37,528 nt of DNA, from NCBI RefSeq assembly GCF_017114915.1, contig NZ_JAAUOE010000007.1:13797-51324 (forward strand), in the 5' to 3' direction. The position numbers were made by a program, and so were the translations under genes. Positions 30,883 to 37,528 of this stretch are shown here, piece by piece (position 1 is the stretch's first letter; every line of letters starts with the position of its first letter). This DNA comes from Pseudomonas frederiksbergensis. GTDB taxonomy: Bacteria; Pseudomonadota; Gammaproteobacteria; Pseudomonadales; Pseudomonadaceae. The notes beneath the pieces are model-generated. The model was not told the DNA's origin and ran no database searches. It saw nothing but the letters and a program-made list of their open reading frames with translations.

Positions 30883-32316
30883 CTAAGCCTCAGAGGGAAG
30901 CTTGACCTGGCGATACTCAAGTGGAAGATTCAATTTTCCCGTAAGGTATCTGAGATATCTCTCGTCCTCAGGGCTCAGCGCTGTCCGACCAACCGCAACC
31001 AGCCTAACCGCTTTTTCTGGTAGCTCATTCCAGTAGTACGCGTACTCGAGTAGCTGACCAATCGCCAAGCGCAAAACCCTACGGGTGCAGAAATCTGATT
31101 TAACCTCGAAGAGGATTTTCTCCATTTCCGTTGTTACGGTGGCATCTACAAAATTTTCTTCGAAGACGATATTCGCCCCAGGGTATTCAATTTTCAGTTC
31201 CTCATGCAGGGCGGCCTGCATTATCCCATGCTCTGGCGAGCACTCCCGTCCCGAGCCGCCGCTCCTGAAATAGCTGTCTTGAATGGGAGGAAGATTCTGT
31301 CCTTTCCGAGCCGGGCGGCGTGTATTCACCGTTTCTGGCAGGGAGGCCTCGTGATTAAGCTCAATGAGCTGATAACGGTTGTAGTGCAGCACGGGGTCCC
31401 CAACCTCGGCAAATGTGTTTGGCGGATACCACTCAACATCTTCTGGGCGAAAACGAACATTCAACACGTAAGGTGCCCATTCACCGTTCCCCAAGCCACT
31501 TCTATCACCATCTACAGCGTCTATTTCCTCCAGCATACGGTCATACCACCCAACGCGCTTGTAGTGATCCAAGGCCGCAATACCTTGAGCTTCATCTAGG
31601 AACTCGATATGGCGAATACGGGCCACATAGCGGCGCCCATCAGGAGTAAGGGTGTAGAGCACAACATCACCTGCACGCTCACCACGTGCGAGCCGTGACT
31701 CCCAGCCCTTGTTTACTCCTTGAAGAAAGCCATACTGCCAGCCTCCAATTTGCCATTCGAATCGAAAAAGCCACTCCTCATGGCCATAGCCGTGCTGTGA
31801 GGAAAAGGTATTCGATGCTTCGGCTGCGCTCCTGGTGGGGTACTGCCAATTAGAGTTATTTTGACAGATGCGGGTGATATAGCTCGTCACTGTCCTTGTC
31901 GTCGATTTGGGGCTAATTGAGTTCACGTTGCCAGCTTCTACTTCAGCTCGGATAGCGGCGGCTTCTGACGCCAATCTATTGTGGTCATAGAAAAAATCTT
32001 TCCAGACAATTTCGTCCTCTTTGCCCCCATGAGAAAGTCCCTGAAGGCCCGCATCTATGTTAGAAGGTTCGAAATGGCTGAAGTTGGCAAGCTTCATCAC
32101 AACAGCGTTTGGACTACGGAAATTTTGGGGCATAGGCCGCCCCATTAGCGTTCCCATTCGTCTCAGGAAATCAGATAGCTCCACAACATCTGGGTGATCT
32201 TCTGAAAGTGATTCTCGCTGGTGATCCAAGAAAAGATCGAGAGCCAATATCAACTCGTTCCGCAACCACGATGGGCTACGGCGATTTTTGGTTTGTTTCG
32301 CTGGGGTTCTGTCCAT
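30883..32316 (-). CDS. stand-alone PD-(D/E)XK restriction-like endonuclease
   Basis: The protein has 477 residues. The N-terminal domain (about 15-120, PSWLRNELILALDLFLDHQ, then FRSPNAVVMKLANFSHFEP) resembles the region that precedes nuclease domains in McrA/HNH-type putative restriction enzymes. The middle (about 195-300, including WLFRFEWQIGGWQYGFLQG) may be a target-recognition or modified-base-reader domain. I cannot name it. The C-terminal domain shows a PD-(D/E)XK centre: D391 (NFVDATV) and E404-x-K406 (LFEVKS), followed by the helix RLAIGQLLEYAYYW. No methyltransferase gene is adjacent. It could be a type IV-like, modification-dependent enzyme. The ATG at 32316 has no clear ribosome-binding site. 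Confidence 0.8.
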   Translation of the reverse strand: MDRTPAKQTKNRRSPSWLRNELILALDLFLDHQRESLSEDHPDVVELSDFLRRMGTLMGRPMPQNFRSPNAVVMKLANFSHFEPSNIDAGLQGLSHGGKEDEIVWKDFFYDHNRLASEAAAIRAEVEAGNVNSISPKSTTRTVTSYITRICQNNSNWQYPTRSAAEASNTFSSQHGYGHEEWLFRFEWQIGGWQYGFLQGVNKGWESRLARGERAGDVVLYTLTPDGRRYVARIRHIEFLDEAQGIAALDHYKRVGWYDRMLEEIDAVDGDRSGLGNGEWAPYVLNVRFRPEDVEWYPPNTFAEVGDPVLHYNRYQLIELNHEASLPETVNTRRPARKGQNLPPIQDSYFRSGGSGRECSPEHGIMQAALHEELKIEYPGANIVFEENFVDATVTTEMEKILFEVKSDFCTRRVLRLAIGQLLEYAYYWNELPEKAVRLVAVGRTALSPEDERYLRYLTGKLNLPLEYRQVKLPSEA

Positions 32317-32566
32317 GATGGTGGCTCATTTGTTTTCGGTGAGTAGGTTGAGCTGAGCTTAGCGAAACCCAACGCCCCCGCCTGCTCAATCTCCAGCATC
32401 AACTCCGTCCCCTCTTTTTCACGCAGCCTGGATCGATTGCCGCTTGTCGTGAGGGGCATCCTTCAACCCTTTGCAGACATCCATAGCGTTCAGGTCAAGG
32501 GATGGATTTAGCCCGTCCCAATTGAGGAAAGCGAACGGCACGAACCCTTTGCAAGAGCGCAATGCC
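32317..32566. other. gap between nuclease and lipoprotein genes
   Basis: It contains a short minus-strand frame (32250-32459) overlapping the nuclease start, encoding EGTELMLEIEQAGALGFAKL and then a poorly conserved tail. I see no ribosome-binding site and treat it as a relic of chromosomal sequence. Nothing else is seen. Confidence 0.35.
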
Positions 32567-33019
32567 TCAATCCTGGATGATTACAACACTTATTGACGAG
32601 TTGTCCGCCGAATTAACCTTAAATTGGAAATTTTGAAATCCGATCACTTTGGACTCATTCAAGTCGTATTTTACTGACTGAAAAAATGCTGGCGCAGCAA
32701 GGCCGCTTCTATACTCACGGTAACCAATCTCAATTGTACTTCCGGATTTGCCGGAATAAACAAGCTCTTTTTTTATGAAGTCGGATGAGTAGACGTCATC
32801 AACTTTCCATCCGTCTGGCGAATTTAGTACACCGACCCAGCGCTTTACTTTTGTAATCGTTCCTGTTTGAGCTTCGATGAATGGCATTCCCACACTCGCA
32901 GTGACGGTGCTCCCAATTGAGTATGTTTTATATGGCTTGCTCTCCAGTATCGTAGAGGAACAACCACTTATTATGCTTATGGCGAGTATACAAGTAATTA
33001 TTTTGAGAGTGGTGTTCAT
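32567..33019 (-). CDS. small lipoprotein, unknown function
   Basis: The protein has 150 residues from the ATG at 33019, preceded on the minus strand by GGAAAG at good spacing. The signal peptide (KIITCILAISIISGC) ends in a lipobox ISGC. The mature part is beta-rich (KTYSIGSTVTASVGMPFIEAQTGTITKVKRWVGVL). An earlier in-frame start at 33103 lacks a ribosome-binding site and breaks the signal peptide. Function is unknown. It lies downstream of the B1 gene and may not share a transcript with the nuclease. Low GC marks it as acquired. Confidence 0.75.
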   Translation of the reverse strand: MNTTLKIITCILAISIISGCSSTILESKPYKTYSIGSTVTASVGMPFIEAQTGTITKVKRWVGVLNSPDGWKVDDVYSSDFIKKELVYSGKSGSTIEIGYREYRSGLAAPAFFQSVKYDLNESKVIGFQNFQFKVNSADNSSISVVIIQD

Positions 33020-33232
33020 GATACTTTCCTTTTTTATATAACGTTCCTTGTCGTTCTGTAAGCCCTTGTCCAGTTGGGAGGGGCGTCGCAGCAAGCGCGG
33101 CATAGCCCAACGAGAAAAGTGACATGGATGACGGCAAGCTCAACTGCGGCAATGATTCAGCGTAGCAGGTCGATGCTACCGATTTGCCACTAATCTGTTG
33201 CGTCGACCGGTTGAATCCACAGCTGACAGCAG
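33020..33232. other. gap with a relic of the B-type leader
   Basis: The block TTCAGCGTAGCAG at 33156-33168 is identical to the block that lies just upstream (minus strand) of B1 (33463-33475) and B2 (37266-37278). No B-type gene follows it here. It is probably a decayed copy. The AT-rich part near 33025-33040 may be the lipoprotein promoter. Confidence 0.4.
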
Positions 33233-33442
33233 TCACTCCGGCGTCATCATCGCCGCGAGTGTCATCTTGATGAACTCTTCGTTGCGGTCGATCGCATCCA
33301 GGGCGCCGCGCACGTTGTCGGCGACATCCGCGGCTCCCCGCTGTTCGACCCAATTCGTGAGTTCCATGATGGTGGCTTCCAGGGCGAGTTGGTTTTCATT
33401 GATCTTTAACAGCAGGGAAGGGAGCAGGTCAGAGTGTGGCAT
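33233..33442 (-). CDS. B-type small protein of the repeated family, copy B1
   Basis: The protein has 69 residues. The ATG follows GGAGG at 7 bases on the minus strand. It reads MPHSDLLPSLLLKINENQLA and includes the shared E/ALEATI-EL, VE-RG, V-DNVRGAL and IK patterns. It aligns with B2 at 37036-37245 and, more distantly, with the A-type proteins. It is all helical with no recognised domain. Transcription toward the lipoprotein and nuclease genes is possible. Confidence 0.65.
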   Translation of the reverse strand: MPHSDLLPSLLLKINENQLALEATIMELTNWVEQRGAADVADNVRGALDAIDRNEEFIKMTLAAMMTPE

Positions 33443-33992
33443 CGAGAATCCTCCGCGAAGAATTCAGCGTAGCAGTCGAGTGTCGAGCGGATGACTCACT
33501 GCCTCCTTTATCCCAAGCAAGGGGCGACTCCCTAGACGACAAACCAAGAACCGGTAGTGCCCGTGACAGATCTGTGTGAATGCCTGCTTAAAAATTGCTA
33601 CAAAGGTGAAGAAATAAAATGGGGAGGACTAAGCGGGCCGGGCCTCTGGTGGATGGCTACATCCAATCCATCATGGATAGAGTTGAATGGTTGCGTTTTA
33701 CCCAGAACGGCATCCGTAAGCGGCGGTTATCTTCTCATAAAATACGATGCGCCTCCTCTCGTCCGCAGAGCGAGATCAACATCAGCCTTCGAATCAGCCA
33801 GATCTTATCAAGCGGTGCTTTAATAACGTATTGAGTCACTCGGGCGAATAGGAGATATTGAGGACAGCTAGGATGCTGGAGCTGAAGAGGCTGCAGTGCC
33901 GCTTGAGGCATTTGGCGCCAATAAAGAAAAAAGACCTTTGAGGTTTAGTCGGTATAATATACAAATTGTATTTTTATATAGGGAGTAGGCGC
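33443..33992. other. gap before the NACHT gene, with an A-type leader relic
   Basis: Positions about 33550-33675 repeat the block order found upstream of A1 and A2 (CGGTAGTGCCCGTGACAG, AAATTGCTACAAAG-GAAGAA, then CCAATCCATC), but no A-type gene follows. The two short plus-strand frames here (33557-33823 and 33619-33834) have no ribosome-binding site and overlap each other. I do not call them. The end of the gap holds the NACHT promoter and palindrome. Confidence 0.5.
33953..33971 (+). promoter_or_regulatory. -10 element and palindromic operator of the NACHT gene
   Basis: TATAAT (33953-33958) is a perfect -10, with no good -35. ATACAA-A-TTGTAT (33959-33971), a perfect 6-bp palindrome, follows at once across the expected start of transcription. 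A repressor bound there would block initiation. GGGAG (33981-33985) is the ribosome-binding site for ATG 33993. Confidence 0.5.
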
Positions 33993-35837
33993 ATGGTAGC
34001 AGTTTCCGCAGCAATTATATCGTCAGTCGCGCGGGCTTTAAGCCCAGTTGTGGCGGATCTGTATAAAGGTGCTAAAGGCAAGATAAAAGAAAGCTTGCAG
34101 ATACTGTCGGTTGCGAATGGGGCGAAACGGTTGGCTAGGGGGCTTTTGAAAATCGAGAGCGTCAAAACTATTTGGTCTCCAGACAAGGAGTTATCAATAC
34201 TTGATTTTTATTATCCCTCAAGAATATGCAATGATGACGATAATGAAGAGAGGGAAGTGAAAAGGATTGGCCAGTTGCCAGATGGCAACTTGGTTATACA
34301 GGGCATAGTTGGTCAGGGTAAATCTATCTTTATGCGTTATCTCGCTTCCGCCGCAATGCGAGATGAAGAGTGTTGTGTTATTCCTATATTTTTAGAGTTG
34401 CGAACGTTATCGGCGAAAAAAAACATCTTTCAATCAATCGGAAAATTTTTCGAGTCTGTTGGGCTTGAATTTTCGGATGAGCTCTTTAGCTATCTAGCAT
34501 CCTCGGGCAAATTGATATTGCTTTTAGATGGATTTGATGAAGTCTCACCTGACTGTTTAAGGGATACACTAGAAGAAATAGAATACATGCAAGTGAAATA
34601 CCCCGAAATGAGAATTATCGTCTCATCTAGGCCATCCAACGATATTCAGATGGTCTCAGGGTTTCGAGTTGTAGATCTGTCAGTTTTGAATTCTGCCGAT
34701 TACGACCCGTTTTTGCGAAAATTAAAGGTTGCAACGGCGAAGCGAGTCGAATTGATTCATGCAATCGCTGAAAGTTCTTCCACTGTCGGGGGCATAATTA
34801 GTACTCCTCTGATGATGACCTTGGTTGTTTTAGTGTACGAAGCTGAAAGGGAAATTCCTCCAACGCTGCCTGAGTTTTTTGAAAAAATGTTTCATGTGGT
34901 ATTTACGCGTCATGACAGATTGAAACTTGGATTTTCTAGGCGTCATTATAGTGGGCTTTCAGAGCGCAAGCTTCAGCAACTGTTTGAAGCTTTTTGTTTT
35001 ATGGTCATCCAGTCGGGCAGTGGGAGATCCTTAACCGGTGAGCAGTTTAATGAAGCATTTGATTTGGCTCTCGATTATGCTGAGGGTTGTAAGTGCGATG
35101 TTGAGGACTTTAAAAAAGATATTGTTAAAGTTGCTTGTTTGATGTTGGAGGAAGGTGTGGATGTAGTGACTTTCTTGCATAAAAGTATTCTTGAATATTA
35201 TGCGGCGGCGTTTATAAAACATTCCTCTCCCGAGGTTGCGTCGCTCTTCTATAAGGAGGCGGGAGTTGATAGGTATAGGAGTTGGAGCGATGTTTTGCGC
35301 TTTCTCGCATCAATTGATAGCTATCGGTACTCTAAGGAATATATTCTGCAAGGCGGGCCGGATTTTTTAAAGATGCTGCAAGATTTGATTGCGGCTGAAA
35401 AAAAATCAGAGCTTTTAAAGTTTATATTGTCTATTCATTCAGAGATTGGAATATGTTTCGAGGCGGACGGTGCTCCAATATCCTATGGGCCTCTCAATCC
35501 GACAAATGATCCTTGGGTTAACTATATAGATAATTATCTTATGAGGGCGTTTTTTAATTTGGTTGTTGCGGAGTCTGATATAGAGTTGGTCGTTCGCGCC
35601 ATAAAAGGAAACGTGGAAGGGGTGATTGTACATGAAGATGAAGATGAAGAAGGCTTTAATATTCATGTAAGGGATTTGATGGAGATGTTTGGTGTGGAGG
35701 GGTTTTGGGAGAAACTAAAAGAAGCGGAAAATGATCTGAGAGGGCAGATATTAATTGCTGAGAAGGTCGTAGAAATTCAAGATAAGCGCAAGATGATATT
35801 CAGCAAAAGAAAAACTAAGGCTGGCGAGGGGGTGTAA
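33993..35837 (+). CDS. NACHT-type STAND NTPase, probable anti-phage protein
   Basis: The protein has 614 residues. ATG 33993 follows GGGAG at 7 bases, and an in-frame start at 33966 has no ribosome-binding site. Residues 1-90 form a short helical domain. The Walker A motif GIVGQGKS lies at 104-111. The Walker B motif LILLLDGFDEV lies at 174-184 and contains the D-G-F-D-E pattern specific to NACHT. A sensor-like SSRPS follows near 212. FLHKSILEYYAAAF near 399 is the winged-helix end motif of NACHT modules. The C-terminal 200 residues show no LRR, WD or TPR repeats. This matches the NLR-like bacterial NACHT defence proteins, with no separate nuclease, protease or TIR effector visible. AT-rich composition marks it as acquired. 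Confidence 0.85.
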   Translation: MVAVSAAIISSVARALSPVVADLYKGAKGKIKESLQILSVANGAKRLARGLLKIESVKTIWSPDKELSILDFYYPSRICNDDDNEEREVKRIGQLPDGNLVIQGIVGQGKSIFMRYLASAAMRDEECCVIPIFLELRTLSAKKNIFQSIGKFFESVGLEFSDELFSYLASSGKLILLLDGFDEVSPDCLRDTLEEIEYMQVKYPEMRIIVSSRPSNDIQMVSGFRVVDLSVLNSADYDPFLRKLKVATAKRVELIHAIAESSSTVGGIISTPLMMTLVVLVYEAEREIPPTLPEFFEKMFHVVFTRHDRLKLGFSRRHYSGLSERKLQQLFEAFCFMVIQSGSGRSLTGEQFNEAFDLALDYAEGCKCDVEDFKKDIVKVACLMLEEGVDVVTFLHKSILEYYAAAFIKHSSPEVASLFYKEAGVDRYRSWSDVLRFLASIDSYRYSKEYILQGGPDFLKMLQDLIAAEKKSELLKFILSIHSEIGICFEADGAPISYGPLNPTNDPWVNYIDNYLMRAFFNLVVAESDIELVVRAIKGNVEGVIVHEDEDEEGFNIHVRDLMEMFGVEGFWEKLKEAENDLRGQILIAEKVVEIQDKRKMIFSKRKTKAGEGV

Positions 35838-35968
35838 TAATGTTGGTTCGCTCTTTTGGATCTAGGTATTTCACGTTATATGACTAGCCAAAGTCTTTAA
35901 TTATTACGAGGTCTTCCTCCCACCTCAATGGGATTTGGCTCTTGGGTTGAATCCTGTTGAGAGGGGAG

Positions 35969-36063
35969 GAAGTCTCGTGCCAATAGCTAGTTTTCAGTAC
36001 GGCAAACAGAATACAGCTGGGCACTGAGCCTCGATTTCATTGGCCCTGACAGCTTGGCGAACG
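35969..36063. repeat. direct repeat copy R2, diverged
   Basis: It has the same block order as R1 and R3: GAAGTCTCGTGCCAAT, then GATTTCATTGGCCCTGACAG. The second GTACCAAT is lost. Confidence 0.5.
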
Positions 36064-36300
36064 CCCCTCAGCGGTTCTTATACACGACGGGCGGGTCTCG
36101 ACTCACTTGCCGAGCTGTGTGAGAAACAAGCCCCATCATCCATATCTAGGTGGTAATAGGGTTATTGACCGCAGGGGCATAAATCAGGGGGTGGCAGATT
36201 ATTAACGGGATGGACGGCAAGTCTCGAAGCAGGGACACCATTAGTCCTAAAAACGATCCGAAACCACCCCAAGGCAGCCCCAGGGGATTCGGCCATGCGG

Positions 36301-36407
36301 CGAAATCCCGTACCAATTTCTGTACCAATGGGTAGGTTTTAGCGCGTGAAATCGCGTTCGCAGGGGTATGAACTCCCCAGTTTTATTGCCCCTGGCGACC
36401 TAGAAAA
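36301..36407. repeat. direct repeat copy R3
   Basis: It contains CCCGTACCAATTTCTGTACC and then a TTTTATTGCCCCTGGCGACC block in the same spacing as in R1. Confidence 0.65.
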
Positions 36408-36595
36408 CACCCTCTAACATGTCGGTGTAATTCTTACGTTGGGCTAACGCTCCGCGCGAAGGCCCGAAGCGACCGCAATTGCAAAGGGCTAGCTCACGCT
36501 TTTCCGTGTCTTCATTTTCCTACTCAAACGTCCGCTCCTGGCCATACCCGCTGTGAGGTGAACAGAACTGGTATCCAGAATTCACCCCGACGTAC

Positions 36596-36811
36596 TTAAC
36601 CGATATCCAATTTCTTCAATCGCGCCAGGCCTTGTTTGATATGGCCGGCGTTTTCCTCCATGGTCCATAGTGCTCCACGGACATTTCCACCTACTTCCTG
36701 CGCCCCTTGCTCCTCAACCAGGAGGGTCAACTCCATAATGGCCGCCTGCAGAGCCTGCTGGTTTTCGTACAGCCTTTCCAGTACATCCGACAGTGAATAA
36801 TCACCAAGCAT
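36596..36811 (-). CDS. A-type small protein, copy A2
   Basis: The protein has 71 residues and is nearly the same as A1 (30441-30656), differing at only a few positions (for example LGDYSLSDV against PGDYALSDV). The start at 36811 matches A1. A longer frame from 36883 reaches into the promoter and is not used. Its promoter-like element at 36840-36867 is conserved. It is adjacent to B2 with only 224 bases between them, probably the ancestral arrangement of the pair. Confidence 0.65.
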   Translation of the reverse strand: MLGDYSLSDVLERLYENQQALQAAIMELTLLVEEQGAQEVGGNVRGALWTMEENAGHIKQGLARLKKLDIG

Positions 36812-36839
36812 GACGTCGACTCCCTTCAAGAAAAACACA

Positions 36840-36867
36840 AGCATAGTACCGGCAGTGCCCATGTCAG
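36840..36867 (-). promoter_or_regulatory. promoter of A2
   Basis: On the minus strand, CTGACA and TATGCT are separated by 16 bases, identical in layout to the A1 promoter, and lie 28 bases before the A2 start. Confidence 0.45.
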
Positions 36868-37035
36868 GCAGTAATTGCAGCATGCTTAGAAATTGCTACA
36901 AAGCGAAGAAGTCGCAGCGGATTAGCCAGTCTGGCTGGGGCGTTGGAGGACTGCTAGACCCAATCCATCGTTGAGCCGAGCTTCAGGTCTCGCTCAGCAG
37001 GTACGACGTGGGGCCCCAGAGCTGGAGACGGGAAA

Positions 37036-37245
37036 TCACTCAGGTGTCATGAGCACCGCTAGCGTCAGCTTGATGAACTCCTCATTGCGGTCGATCGTGT
37101 CCAGGGCGCCGCGGACGTTGTCGGCGACGTCGGCCGATCCGCGCATCTCCACCCAGTTCGAAAGCTCAAGGATGGCAGCCTCAAGGGCGAGCTGGTTTTC
37201 GTTGATCTTGTAGAGCAGGGAAGGGAGCAGGTCTGAGTTTGGCAT
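37036..37245 (-). CDS. B-type small protein, copy B2
   Basis: The protein has 69 residues when started at 37245, which aligns with B1 and gives GGAGG-7-ATG spacing. The ATG one codon earlier (37248) is possible. The sequence shares NENQLALEAAILEL, ADVADNVRGAL and NEEFIK with B1. It is the last gene before the tRNA-Ser remnant. Confidence 0.65.
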   Translation of the reverse strand: MPNSDLLPSLLYKINENQLALEAAILELSNWVEMRGSADVADNVRGALDTIDRNEEFIKLTLAVLMTPE

Positions 37246-37343
37246 CATGAATCCTCCGTGGAGGTTTCAGCGTAGCAGCAGGATTTCTCGGACGGTGATC
37301 GGGGGTGTTGGCAGGATGCGGGAAGGCGGGAAAAACGGGATAA

Positions 37344-37385
37344 TTTTGTAACGACACCCGAAAAGTTTTGTAACGCTTCGGGTGT
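37344..37385. repeat. paired TTTTGTAACG repeats and a 9-bp inverted repeat
   Basis: TTTTGTAACG is directly repeated at 37344-37353 and 37366-37375. ACACCCGAA (37354-37362) and TTCGGGTGT (37377-37385) form an inverted repeat around the second copy. It lies about 70 bases from the tRNA remnant. Recombinase-binding or terminator function is possible, but I cannot choose between them. Confidence 0.35.
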
Positions 37386-37411
37386 GGTCGGATTTTCGCC
37401 AAACCCCAGAA

Positions 37412-37445
37412 ACGACAAAGCCCTGAATAATCAGGGCTTTGTCGT
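37412..37445 (-). terminator. tRNA-Ser terminator
   Basis: ACGACAAAGCCCTGA (37412-37426) and TCAGGGCTTTGTCGT (37431-37445) form a perfect 15-bp stem with the loop ATAA. It lies 7 bases beyond the CCA end of the tRNA remnant on the minus strand. Confidence 0.75.
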
Positions 37446-37452
37446 ATAAAGA

Positions 37453-37511
37453 TGGCGGAGGCGATGGGATTCGAACTCATGGACCTGTTACAGTCGACGG
37501 TTTTCAAGACC
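37453..37511 (-). tRNA. tRNA-Ser(UGA) 3' fragment, attachment-site remnant
   Basis: On the minus strand the sequence runs from the anticodon stem through the loop CTTGAAA (anticodon TGA). It continues through the long variable arm typical of serine tRNA and the T arm GAGTTCGAATCCC. It ends in the acceptor strand CGCCTCC, the discriminator G and an encoded CCA at 37455-37453. The 5' half is absent. The 17 bases upstream (37512-37528) do not form a D arm or acceptor partner. Such 3' tRNA fragments are the mark left at the far end of an element integrated into a tRNA gene. It is not expected to be a functional tRNA. Confidence 0.85.
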
Positions 37512-37528
37512 AAAGATTAATCCTTATA

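Larger units (their letters stand above)
35838..36595. other. gap after the NACHT gene with R2, R3 and the duplicated segment start
   Basis: No gene is supported. The 60-codon minus-strand frame at 36146 arises from the direct repeat. The gap contains R2 (35969-36063) and R3 (36301-36407), and the long duplicated segment resumes at 36301. Confidence 0.5.
36301..36968. repeat. long duplicated segment, copy 2 (carries A2)
   Basis: It matches 30125-30822. It holds R3, the CATGTCGGTGTAATTCTTAC block, A2, its promoter, and the same end block GCTAGACCCAATCCATC, and it is followed directly by B2. Confidence 0.75.

Noticed and set aside
33557..33834. Two short plus-strand frames before the NACHT gene
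   Set aside because: They overlap each other, have no ribosome-binding site, and the region is a relic of the A-type leader.
36146..36328. 60-codon minus-strand frame beginning MVQKLVRDF
   Set aside because: It arises from repeat R3. The same beginning would appear wherever the GTACCAAT repeat occurs.

Overview
The window looks like most of a Pseudomonas (fluorescens-group-like) prophage followed by an accessory region that ends at a tRNA-Ser fragment. The reasons are high-GC phage genes, a Pseudomonas-type P2/R-pyocin-like contractile tail, a LexA-type box, and a tRNA-Ser(UGA) 3' end next to its terminator. No integrase, repressor or excisionase is inside the window, so the lysogeny end must lie to the left or be missing.

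Layout. (1) Positions 1-4425 hold the early region: a CII-like regulator, a TraR/DksA-type zinc-finger protein, a large primase-helicase, an iteron array that looks like a replication origin, and a Q-like late regulator. (2) Positions 4550-13470 hold a terminator, a holin, the packaging genes (a cos site is probably just upstream) and a lambda-type head: small and large terminase, gpW, portal, ClpP-like protease, gpD decoration, gpE capsid, FII and Z. (3) Positions 13467-25382 hold a P2-type contractile tail: V, W, J, I, fibre, sheath, tube, E/E' frameshift pair, tape measure, U, X and D. The virus is therefore a lambda-head/P2-tail mosaic. Several terminator-like hairpins sit inside this late unit, which fits a processive antitermination mechanism. 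(4) Positions 25420-27452 hold a GH19 endolysin, a nested Rz/Rz1 spanin pair, and a D12-class adenine methylase behind a LexA-type box. A truncated SRAP gene faces it.

(5) Positions 27900-37450 are a patchwork of AT-rich cargo and repeats. A three-gene operon of unrecognised proteins (28049-29701) comes first. It is followed by an inverted Rz/Rz1 remnant of a second phage, a stand-alone PD-(D/E)XK restriction-like nuclease (30883-32316), a lipoprotein, and a NACHT-type STAND NTPase (33993-35837) behind a promoter overlapped by a palindrome. Four copies of a ~70-residue protein family (two A-type, two B-type) and three copies of a ~100-bp direct repeat surround these genes. This is the pattern of a cargo hotspot that has been duplicated and filled repeatedly, and it is the most likely place for an undescribed defence system.

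(6) The right edge carries only the 3' part of tRNA-Ser(UGA), reading leftward into the window, with its terminator. Its orientation places another mobile element to the right of the window, or makes the window one member of a tandem array at this tRNA.

All functional calls come from reading motifs and gene order by eye. No database search was run.
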